A DNA stretch of 64,000 nucleotides from Dactylis glomerata (taxonomy: Eukaryota > Streptophyta > Magnoliopsida > Poales > Poaceae): the NCBI GenBank assembly GCA_007115705.1, contig QXEO01000411.1, positions 1,426,001 to 1,490,000 of the forward strand, written 5' to 3'. This document shows, in pieces, positions 11,096 to 21,125 of the stretch. Under the pieces are notes generated by a model. That model made no database searches. It was not told the DNA's origin and saw only the letters and a program-made list of their open reading frames with translations. Every line of letters begins with the position of its first letter. Within the stretch, counting starts at the first letter, position 1. The translations under genes were made by a program, and so were the position numbers.

Positions 11096-11271
11096 CCTGG
11101 TCAGCATATCTTATGTCCTAGCCAGCATATCTTATGTCCTGGCCGGCATATCTTATGTCCTGGCCAGCATATCTTATGTCCTGGCCAGCATATTTTATGT
11201 CCTGGCCGGAAAATTTTATGTCCTGGCCGGCATATTTTATGTCCTGGCCGGCATATTTTATGTCTTGGCCC
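11096..11271 (+). repeat. 21-bp minisatellite, eight copies
   Basis: The unit is CCTGGCCAGCATATCTTATG plus T (21 bp). It is repeated eight times with few mismatches (11096-11263), then partially. Being a multiple of three it stays open in frame (ISYVLAS in one frame, PGQHILC in another). It lies just inside J after the PBS. It ends at the breakpoint with element B's LTR. The 738-base ORF 10770-11507 crossing it starts inside the LTR and is not a credible gene. Confidence 0.8.
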
Positions 11272-12599
11272 GCCATGGTGTGAGGGGGCCTGGGGCCACT
11301 CCTAACATCGCCCCTTCACCTATAAAGACCCCCCGACGGGAAAAACCTAAGTACCCGATCACTTTTCCAGAACACATCGCGATCCGCCACCGCCGTCGAC
11401 CCAAAGATCGGCAGGGTCCAGAAGCTCTTCCCGGCACCCTGCCGGAGAGGGGAATCGCCACCGGAGGTCTTCTTCATCGCCATGCTTGCCTCCGGAGCAA
11501 TGAGTGAGTAGTCTACCTTGGACTATGGGTCCATAGCAGTAGCTAGATGGTTGTCTTCTCCACCATGTGCTTCATGTTTAGATCTCATGAGCTGCCCTAC
11601 ATGATTGAGATCACCGTTATGTAATTCTACATGTTTGGTTTGTTGGGATCTGATGAATATTGGTGTTATGATTGAGTTGCTATACTAAAATATATCTTAT
11701 GTTATCTCTATTTTGTTTATGATCTTGCATGCTCTCCGTTGTTAGTAGCTATCTTGGCCGAGTAGTTGCTAGTGACTCCAAGAGGGGGTATTTATGCTCG
11801 ATAGTGGGTTCATGCCTCTATTTAATCTGGGGGAGTGACAGAAACCTCTAAGGTTGTAGATGTGCTGTTGCTACTAGGGAGAAAACAACATTCATATGCT
11901 CAAGGGCATATGCTTTGTTTACATTACACACTTTGCTTAATGCAATTATCTGTTGTTCGCAACTTAATACTTGTGGAGTTCTCGGATTGATTCGCCACAA
12001 GTGGATTATTAGTCATAGATGCAGTTGGATGGTGGTCTATGTATTTTTTTGTAATGCCCAGAGTAAATCTCATAGTGATCTTCTTGACATATCATGTTTA
12101 TCTTTATTCTATCAATTGCCCAACTGTAATTTGTTTACCCAGCATGTGTTATTTATCTTATGGAGAGACACCACTAGTGAACTGTGGACCCCGGTCCTAT
12201 TTCCATCATGTTGCTATCACCTGTTTACTTTACTCGCACTGTTTACTTTACTCGCATACTCTACTGTTTTCCACTCGATACACTCATAACCTTTGTTTCA
12301 AGCAAACCGGTGAGATTGACAACCTCATCGCAAGTTGGGAACAAAGTACTTGGTTGTGTTGTGTGCAGGTTCCGCGTTGCAGCTAGCAAGCAAAGCTTGG
12401 ATGAGGTGCCATATATAAATTGTCCGAAGCTATCGCAAACTAGCAAGCATCACCTTCAGTCGTTATTGTCTGCTCTTCTCCTGATCGGCATACCTTGGTT
12501 TCCTAACTGAGGGAAAATCTGCTGCTATATTCATCACACCTTTCTCTTGGGGTTCCCAACGGGCTAGTCATTCACCACGTCAACTTGGCACCAGCAGCA
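11271..12599 (+). repeat. Element B 5' LTR, lacking its first 320 bp
   Basis: From CGCCATGGTG at 11271 this matches B's 3' LTR from 16274 to its end. The first about 321 bp are missing and J's minisatellite takes their place. The TATA-like CTATAAAGACCC (about 11321) is retained. The LTR ends CCAGCAGCA at 12599. Confidence 0.75.
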
Positions 12600-12608
12600 A
12601 CAATTTTT

Positions 12609-12626
12609 TGGCACCGTTGCCGGGGA
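12609..12626 (+). other. Element B primer binding site
   Basis: TGGCACCGTTGCCGGGGA, one base different from the site in C and D. Confidence 0.7.
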
Positions 12627-12785
12627 AGAGTGGAAGACTTCTGCGAGGGGAGTTTTTCGCACACACATCCTTTACTTTGTTATTGTTTTGCTTTACTTTA
12701 TTTATTTTACCTGCATCGTTTTATATCAAAAACCCAAAAAAATTAGAATCCTTGCTAGTTGTTATTTCTTTACTTTTAGTTCATC

Positions 12786-13016
12786 ATGTTGTTCCCTAAG
12801 TACGTTCTGGAGGACCTCTCAGTAGGTAGTGGTTCAATTATTGGAAAAAGTAACATTGAGGAGTTCTTTAATCACATTAGTATGCTTTTTAGTGATTTGA
12901 GTGAACCAAAGCGTGATCACAAAGGGTCTTATAAAACTTATGTGGATGAAATACAATGCCTTATTGACAAGACCTCTGCAGCTGATCTTAGCACTTCATC
13001 ACTTGATGTTACTTGA
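12786..13016 (+). CDS. Element B short ORF (internally deleted relative to C)
   Basis: 76 codons beginning MLFPKYVLEDLSVGSGSIIG. The first about 32 residues match the ORF of C. The next part (KRDHKGSYKTYVDEIQCLID) matches the far C-terminal part of C's ORF (RRDYKGYSKTHLDRIHFFVK). The last residues, SSLDVT, equal the end of A's protease frame. B's ORF is therefore a deletion/recombination product of two coding types sharing one LTR family. No known domain recognised. Whether it is translated is unknown. Confidence 0.5.
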   Translation: MLFPKYVLEDLSVGSGSIIGKSNIEEFFNHISMLFSDLSEPKRDHKGSYKTYVDEIQCLIDKTSAADLSTSSLDVT

Positions 13017-15952
13017 TTCGCAATTTTCTGCGCCTAGCTCAAAGGCGTTAAAGAAAAGCACTCTTGGGAGATAACCCAATGTTTTATTTTCAGTATTTTT
13101 TCTTTTATTTGAGTCTTGGAAGTCATTACTACTGTAATGAGCACTCCTTATCTTGTTTATTTCGTTTTTGTGCCAAGAGAAGCCTCTAATTCGAGTGAGG
13201 TAAAGATTTGGGCATGTTGCTGTCCTGAAACTGTTTTCGGTGCTGCACTGTAAAAATTCGTATAAATTCTCTGTATATCTTTTAGATCTGCGATTTCTTG
13301 TGCATATGCCCCAGGTTATATCCAAACTTTAGTTAGTTGAACACTTATTTATTTGAGCAACAGAAAACCCCTCAAAAATTCGACCTTTGTCAGCTGTTCT
13401 GTTTTGACAGATTTCTGCCAATATTTGTGTTTGCCGCTTTATCGCTTTCTTTTGAGTTCTTTTGATCACGGAACTTTTGGGGAAGTTGCTATAGTAGTAT
13501 TTGCTATATATGTGGTGGTTTTTGGTTGAAACCTGAAGCAAAAAAGAGGTTGATTATATGTTATGCTACACTAATGTTCCTAATAGAATTGTGTTTAGTT
13601 TTGTATGAAGGAAGTTTTCAAGTGTAGGGATTGGAGAATGATGAGATGAGTTGAAGAATGGACAAAAGCTCAAGCTTGGGGATGCCCATGCATCACCCCA
13701 AGAAATATCCAATAAGTACAAGCGTCAAAGCTTGGGGATGCCCCCGAGGCACCCCTTCTTCATCGGCAAAAATCAGGTCACCTTTCAAAACACTATATTT
13801 TTATTGCTTGATGCACTATGTGTTTTTCTTGGAGTGTCAGTTGTTTTAGTTTTCTTAGTTAGTTTAGTTTGTTTGCTGCAATAAATGGTTGGACTCCAAC
13901 AAATTTCCTTTGGGGGAGATGTACTCGTTTTCATTTGCAAAGAACACTCCGTTTTTCATTCTTACAATTTCACCGAGTGTTCTTCTTTTTCCGCTACTGC
14001 TTTTGGTTTTTGTTTTCGCCTTGATTTGTGTTCAGACCTTTTCATATCTTTTCATCAAGGTGTATTTTTGCCTCTGATCTTTATTGGTTTTCATCAAAAG
14101 AGGTGTCTTTAAAAATTTCAAATGGTGTTGGAAAAGAGAAAAAGCTTTATGAAAAAAAGTGGTACAAGAAGGAGCTTGTGTAGACTGCGGCTTAGGCTTT
14201 TTCATGTCATGCTTGATGTCTTTTTGATGGTATGCTTAGTGGTTTTGCTGTAGCATGACTTGTCTCAAATAACTGAGATTGCTTAATGAGCCTTTGAAAA
14301 AAATCATGCGTTGTTTTTAATTGTATGGAAGCATTATTTTGGTTTTCTCCTTGATGCTTTATTTGGGTTGACTTGGCGCATGCTCACACATGTTAGACTC
14401 TTACAAAGTCGCCAATAGCCTTCATGATCATTTAGTTTTTGACTTTTGATGCCATCTTATGCTTCTTTTAATGTCGCTTTGTCGCTTTGCATGATTATGG
14501 CCATTATTGCTCTCTTAGTTGGTCGCTCCCAGTCTTTTGCTAGCCCTCGCCTTGTACTGAGTATGAGCTCTACTCGTGCATCCAACTCCTAAAAGCCAAA
14601 GTTTTCCAAAGTGCCCACCATACATACATACTAGCAATTTGCTATTCCAAGTAAATTTGACTTGCTTTTATTTTCTCTTCAAATTAAACTCTTACCAGTG
14701 TTATGCGAAATTCGGTCAGTAAAGCTCTCACGAACCGGAAGGCACACTTTACTTTTTCATGTTCTTAAAACTTTGACATTGTGGTCTCTTATGTTGAGTT
14801 GTTATGCTTGCAAGTTGTAAGTTGGAGACTAGCCCAGCCATGCAGTCATGGGCAAGCTTTCAACATTGCACTTCTTATTTGAGTTGATATCGTGATCTTT
14901 TGTTTATGGATGCCCGCGGTGTGAAATGAATTGCGAATCTTGTGGGGATCATGGAGTTTGTATATGTGTTAGGGAAACGCCGGGCCACTAATCTAAGCCA
15001 TGCATAATTCATGGTGGAAATTTGCAGCATACCCATGGTGAACATTCGACGACGCATCTCACAATAAAAAGCTAAACAAATGGCAAATAAAAGAGATATT
15101 GAGGTGTTCATTGTCTGCTTGTCCTGTCATTTTGATGTGGGCTTGTTCCATGTCATCGGGTATGGAGGTACCCCATTGGCGGTTCTCAATGATCTGCATA
15201 TATTTACAATGACAAGAGCCTTGCTTGGGACTCTAAGTAAAGTAGCATGAGGTTTGGGTACTCGTATTCACGGAACATGAGGTTTTCAACTTATGATTTG
15301 TCAAGCATATGCATCATAATTGTTCTCGCATTAACTTTAACCATTCAAGATGCTTATGATGGGGGCAATGAGAGCTCAAAGCCGGTAAGTACCATAATTT
15401 TTGAAGGTTATAAAACTTGCAATCACTGCTTCCCTCTGCGAAGGGCCTTTCTTTTACTTTTATGTTGAGTCACCACCTTCTATCTTTATGCACCATTAAG
15501 AGAGCATAGTTGTCATTCTTAGTATAATGTGCATTGTCCCAAAGTTTTCATTGATTGATTCATATTGTTGGTTTCACTTGTTCTCAAATTATTTGTATCT
15601 AGTTGCCCTCTTAAACTTGAAGGTGTCCTATGCATTTATGTTTTGCTCTCTTTGAAGGACAAGCTGAAAACCATTTGTATGTTTTTCCTTATGATTTGAA
15701 CACATGTTTGACTTTCATTGTTTCATTTTCATGATCTTTTTTTTGTGTTTATTTTCATGTTTACAACATGGTTGCTAAGTTTCTATTGTCAAGATTATAT
15801 CTTTCATGCCCATGTTTTAAGTTCTTATGATCCCAGCTCACAAATGCTTACATATATGATCAAGATTGCGTAGGTGCATGTCACCTCAAAAATTATTCTT
15901 TTGTTATCACTTACCTACTCGAGGATGAGCAGGAGTTAAGCTTGGGGATGCT
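13017..15952 (+). other. Element B 3' non-coding region and polypurine tract
   Basis: Collinear with the 3' regions of A, C and D. No frame is shared between copies. It ends in GAGTTAAGCTTGGGGATGCT right before the 3' LTR, the polypurine tract of this family. Confidence 0.65.
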
Positions 15953-17602
15953 TGATACGTCTCCAACGTATCTATAATTTTTGATGCTCCATGCTTGTTT
16001 TTACACCGTTTGCCCAATGTTTCGTTACACTTCGTGGCACTTTTATGCATTTTCCGGAACTAACCTACTAACAAGTTGCCATAGTGCCAGTTCCCTGTTT
16101 TCTGCTGTTTTTGTGTTTCAGAAGTGATACACAGGAAATAGTCTCGGAATTGGACGAAACAAGTTCCTGAAGTCTTATTTTGTCCGGGAGATTCCAGGGA
16201 TCCGAAGAGAAGTAGGAGAGGGGCCACAGGCCAGGCTCACACCAGGCTAGCGCGGCCCAGGCCCTGGCCACGCCGCCATGGTGTGAGGGGGCCTGGGGCC
16301 ACTCCTGACATCGCCCCTTCACCTATAAAGACCCCCTGATGGGAAAAACCTAAGTACCCGATCACTTTTCCAGAACACATCGCGATCTGCCACCGCCGTC
16401 GACCCGAAGATCGGCAGGGTCCAGAAGCTCTTCCCGGCACCCTGCCAGAGAGGGGAATCGCCACCGGAGGTTTTCTTCATCGCCATGCTTGCCTCCGGAG
16501 CGATGAGTGAGTAGTCTACCTTGGACTATGGGTCCATAGCAGTAGCTAGATGGTTGTCTTCTCCACCATGTGCTTCATGTTTAGATCTCATGAGCTGCCC
16601 TACATGATTGAGATCACCATTATGTAATTCTACATGTTTGGTTTGTTGGGATCCGATGAATATTGGTGTTATGATTGAGTTGCTATACTGAAATATTTCT
16701 TATGTTATCTCTATGTTGTTTATGATCTTGCATGCTCTCCGTTGTTAGTAGCTATCTTGGCCGAGTAGTTGCTAGTGACTCCAAGAGGGGGTATTTATGC
16801 TCGATAGTGGGTTCATGCCTCTATTTAATCTGGGGGAGTGACAGAAACCTCTATGGTTGTAGATGTGCTATTGCTACTAGGGAGAAAACAACATTCATAT
16901 GCTCAAGGGCATATGCTTTGTTTACATTACACACTTTGCTTAATGCAATTATCTGTTGTTCGCAACTTAATACTTGTGGAGTTCTCGGATTGATTCGCCA
17001 CAAGTGGATTATTAGTCATAGATGCAGTTGGATGGCGGTCTATGTATTTTGTTGTAATGCCCAGAGTAAATCTCATAGTGATCTTCTTGACATATCACGT
17101 TTATCTTTATTCTATCAATTGCCCAACTGTAATTTGATTACCCAGCATGTGTTATTTATCTTATGGAGAGACACCACTAGTGAACTGTGGACCCCGGTCC
17201 TATTTCCATCATATTGCTATCACATGTTTACTTTACTCACACTGTTTACTTTACTCGCATACTCTACTGTTTTCCACTCGATACGCTGATAACCTTTGTT
17301 TCAAGCAAACCGGTGAGATTGACAACCTCATCGCAAGTTGGCAACAAAGTACTTGGTTGTGTTGTGTGCAGGTTCCACGTTGCAGCTAGCAAGCAAAGCT
17401 TGGACGAGGCGCCATATATAAATTGTCCGAAGCTGTCGCAAACTAGCAAGCATCACCTTCAGTCGTTATTGTCTGCTCTTCTCCTGATCGACATACCTTG
17501 GTTTCTTAACTGAGGGAAAATCTGCTGCTATATTCATCACACCTTTCTCTTCGGGTTCCCAACGGGCTGGTCATTCACCACGTCAACTTGGCACCAGCAG
17601 CA
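15953..17602 (+). repeat. Element B 3' LTR (complete)
   Basis: 1650 bp from TGATACGTCTCCAACGTATC to CCAGCAGCA, TATA-like CTATAAAGACCCC near 16324. The right flank GCGTC (17603-) is the H antisense gene. Confidence 0.85.
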
Positions 17603-20123
17603 GCGTCATACTCGGCATAGAACATTATTACAAACTGCACAGTATGGAGAGCCATTGATACCTAGCAGGGTCTTCTGGAAATAATTGAGGACCTCGTTAA
17701 ATCCATCTCGCCGCTTTTCAAATTTGGCGGCGGCCTTGCGGAGATCCTCTACCTCCTTCTGCTTCTGCAGGTTCTGGCGTTCCTAGTCCTTGAGATGCTC
17801 CTCGAGGAGGGTATTCGAGGCTAAAGATTTTTGGAGCTGCTTCTGCAACCCCTCCATCGTGATAGCATGGCCTCTTTCCACCCCCTCGAGTGTGGACTTT
17901 AGCTTGGCAGCATCTGCATGGCGGAAATATAAGCAAAGTATTGATCGGATAGCATAAAGGTACTTAAACTTGTCCAAGACAAAAGAAAATTACCGCTATT
18001 CTTGAGCTGCTGCTGCAAGTCCACCACCAGAGTGCTCTTTTCCGCCAGCTCCTTCTCCTGCGAGCTGACGACCTGGACCAGGTCCTCAACAACTTTCTTG
18101 TAATTCTGGCAAAACAATATTATGTGTTAGTTACTCTTAGAGCTTTATGCCGGATAATTATCCGCCATAACGCTCGGGGGCTACTCATGATGATTTTCTA
18201 GTCTTCTTAAGAGCTTTATGCCGGATAGTTATCCACCATAACGCTCGGGGGCTACTCAGTGCAAAATCTAAAGTTCTCTAAAGAGCACCATACGATATGA
18301 CGACGCTCGGGGGCTATACTATGCAAAATTTAAAAAATAGTTCTCTTAGAGCACCATAGCGGATCTTCTACGGAAATTCCGCCACGGCGCTCGGGGGCTA
18401 CTGGGAGTACATACCTCTTTCACAATGCTGGTTCTCTAAACAAACGATTACATGGCGGTTGACACATGGTTACTGGCCTCCTCCTGCAGGTGGTCAAGAC
18501 GGAAAAGAGCATCCGCTTTCTTTTCCCATTTTGAGGCCTCCCCAAATCCCATGCCAATCTCGACCGCCTTTTCGCTAAAGCTTACTTTCTTTGAGCCCTT
18601 ATCAGGATGGGTGGAGGGCCCAGCATCCGTCGCTGAAGCACCCGCCATCTTGCTAGCCCTTTGGGGAGAAGTGGAGGGTCCAGCTGGGCGGACAGGAGCA
18701 TCAGGTATAGGTGGGACAACGGCAGGGGATGGTTTGGTCCTTGGAGGCTTTTGGCTAGCAACTTTCCTTCTCCTATGCGTCAAGTCACAGACTAGAACAA
18801 GTCAAATTAAAGATGGTATGAAATCAAAAAAGAATATCTTCCTTAGTTCCGCTCTGGCAGTTTGATAGTAGCGGAATGCTTGGGCACGGTGTCCAAGTGG
18901 CCACGCAGAGCAGGGGACGGATGGCGGGAGATAACCCTCTTGCCTAATCCTTGCATGCGCCCGCCTGCGCCATGAACACCATGGGGTACCGTTGCCATGG
19001 GCCCATCCGCCACATTGTCCTCTTCCGCCATCTTCTGTCTTCTCAGAGATGAGGATGTTTTGTCCTCATCATCGGTGAGTTCCTTCGTCCGGGGGTAACG
19101 GACTAGACGGCTCAGCTCGGAGGGCGGAAGGGAAGAAAGCTGCAGGAAGATGCAAGTTATTCAAGAAAAATAACGATTATGGCGGAACAGGAAGGCACTC
19201 ACCTCTGGACAATTGCCGTTCTCATACATGGGGATCTTGAGCTTCAATGGCTCATCTCGTCCCACCTTGATGATGTTGCGGATTTGGTGCTCGATCTCCT
19301 CGGCAGATAGTTCCTCCTTGGAATAGCATTGAGGGTCGTCAATCCCGCTATATTCGCACATCAGAGCTGGGCGATATTGAAGAGGCTGAATCCGCCATGA
19401 GATCCAGTAGTGGATAGTGTCTGCACCTGTCAGTCTAGAAAACACAAGTTTGGAAATCCGTCGTGAGCAGAGTTGGCATTCATCGTCCATGGTAAAATCG
19501 TCCATAATGCCCCAGCTATCTTGCTCCTCGGCGGGACCATCAACGAAAGACCGTAGGCCGTACTTCCTTTCAGGAGGGGCCTGGTCAGCTTGATAGAAGA
19601 AAGATCCCTGCCATCCCTTTGCAGAATCATGTGGGGTAATATAAGGGTATGATTTCCCGCTCCGAGGAACAAATGAGACTGATCCGCAGTTGCGAGAGTC
19701 TCCATTCGCATCCCGGTTATGGCGGATGTTAAAGTATAAGCGGAATAAGTCTCCGCGCAGATTGATACCCAGATATCCTTCGCACAGCGCGACGAATCCC
19801 ACTATGATTGTGAAGCTATTTGGTGCAATATGGTGTAGCTGTAACCTGTAATGCCGGAGTACGCCCTTCAAGAAGTAAGATGGCGGAAGGCTGAAGCCTC
19901 GGTCGATGTGAGACTTAAGCATCACGATCTCTCCATCAGAAGGGGCTGGCATTGCTGCACTAGGATCTACCCGCCATCTGGAAATCTCCTTGGCCGCTAT
20001 CCGTCCCTCCTGCTCCAAGGAAGAAAGAGTTCCCTCATCTAGGTTGCAGGGATCCCAGCTACCTCCCGAGGTCTCGGGTATGATCTCCAAGACCTCGAAA
20101 GAAGAAGAGGAAGACGAAGCCAG
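17603..20123 (-). pseudogene. Element H antisense gene: PF04195-like protein with coiled coil, multi-exon, broken
   Basis: Exon 1 (20123-19203, 307 codons) begins (L)ASSSSSFEVLEIIPETSGG. The expected ATG reads CTG at 20121-20123. Its core (GFSLPPSYFLKGVLRHYRL, LHHIAPNSFTIIVGFVALCE, then GW-GSFFY and WRIQPLQYR) is the 'putative gypsy type transposon' domain PF04195, named from memory. A phase-0 donor GAG|GTGAGT sits at 19202. Exon 2 starts at 19139 after CTGCAG and runs to about 18843. Exon 3 lies about 18448-18770 (Pro/Ser-rich then EKAVEIGMGFGEASKWEKKA). Exon 4 lies about 17990-18112 and exon 5 about 17603-17913; both are coiled coil (VEDLVQVVSSQEKELAEKST; EGLQKQLQKSLASNTLLEEH). Exon 5 has an in-frame TAG after HLKD, and the J-B chimera cuts the gene at 17603. 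Exon ends 2-5 are approximate. Confidence 0.65.
18166..18402. repeat. Four copies of a polypurine-like motif in an H intron
   Basis: GCTCGGGGGCTACT or a near copy occurs at about 18172, 18243, 18305 and 18389. Each is preceded by AT-rich text; the first two share 'gagctttatgccggataattatccgccataac'-type units of about 70 bp. The motif resembles the polypurine tract abutting the 3' LTR of these elements (GGGGGCTGC before 20605; CAGGGGCTAC before 60765). Confidence 0.65.
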
Positions 20124-20263
20124 TTTATGGTGGGAAAGTCACCGGCGGCGAAGAAATCCCACGGTGGCTCGTCGGAGATCACGGAGCTCTCGTGGAGTCG
20201 CTGAGGAGAGAGAAGGCGTGGGGGTGAATGAGGTGTGAACCGGTCGGGTTTGAGAGGCCGGGG

Positions 20264-20273
20264 TATATATAGA
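20264..20273 (-). promoter_or_regulatory. TATA box of the H antisense gene
   Basis: The minus strand reads CTATATATACCCC, about 140 bp upstream of the presumed start at 20123. It points away from the LTR, so the gene would be transcribed against the retroelement. Confidence 0.5.
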
Positions 20274-20604
20274 CCCTGGGCCTTGAGATTCATGCCCGCC
20301 ATCAGAACCGCTCATCCTGATCACGGAAACAGTGCGTATGCTGTGAATCTTGCCCTAGAAGGAACTATGTGCCAAAAATTATGGCGGATTTCTATCGTAT
20401 GATCCAATGGATCCCGGAAATCTCTCTAAGTTGAAACTACGTCGCATAATCCGCTATCTACGGCGGATTGAAAGATGAAGAAAAGAGGAACATCAAGAAC
20501 CGCCATCCAGACGCCGAACAAAAAATGAGTTATGGCGGATGGACTTCACCAAAAACAAGGCATGGCGGATGGAAATGGCGATCTTGAAGTTCCCTGGGGG
20601 CTGC
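20274..20604. other. Element H spacer before the 3' LTR
   Basis: Non-coding, with several 'atggcggat' phrases, ending CCCTGGGGGCTGC, a polypurine tract immediately before the LTR. Confidence 0.5.
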
Positions 20605-21125
20605 TGTTGGGGATATAACGAATAGGTATACCAGCGATGTAGTCCTAAACCAGCAAGCCAGGGTGGCCCATCAGGGTGGTATGGCGGATTGCCTACTGGG
20701 CGGCCCAGTTGCTAGAGAGACCATGGCGGTACTAGATGCAGGAGCTCATGGCGGATCCGTAGACAGGCCCATGGCGGGTTGCCTTGTAGTACACGCATAG
20801 GACTTAGTCTAGGACTCCAAGTTGTATCCGCTCCGGTACCAACGTGTAACCCACGCCAGGCGCCTTTATAAGCCGGCGTGGAGAAGCCCTTGAGGCACAA
20901 CTTAGACATACGGCCAATCGCATAGCGAAACAGCCAACCTTATCATTGTAACCGAGCACTTGTTGCCATATAGTGATTTATAGCAGCACGTAGGGTCTCG
21001 CCACCGTTGCGGGATCTAAAGCTGGGTAAACTTGTGCTACCACCATCCCGGATCGCTCTGCCGTGTTCACCCCTTCCATAAACCGCCATACACCTACCCC
21101 TATGGCAGATCTGTTGACGAAACCA
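20605..21125 (+). repeat. Element H 3' LTR (right end approximate)
   Basis: Starts TGTTGGGGATATAACGAATA after the polypurine tract. A TATA-like CTTTATAAGCC lies near 20866. The right end is uncertain (somewhere near GACGAAACCA, 21125), since no second copy is present. Confidence 0.55.

Noticed and set aside
11096..11271. Possible CRISPR-like array (regular 21-bp period)
   Set aside because: There are no unique spacers; it is a head-to-tail minisatellite in a plant retroelement.
10770..11507. 245-codon ORF over the J LTR end, minisatellite and B LTR
   Set aside because: It starts inside an LTR, crosses a PBS, a 21-bp repeat and an element junction; its openness comes from the in-frame repeat.
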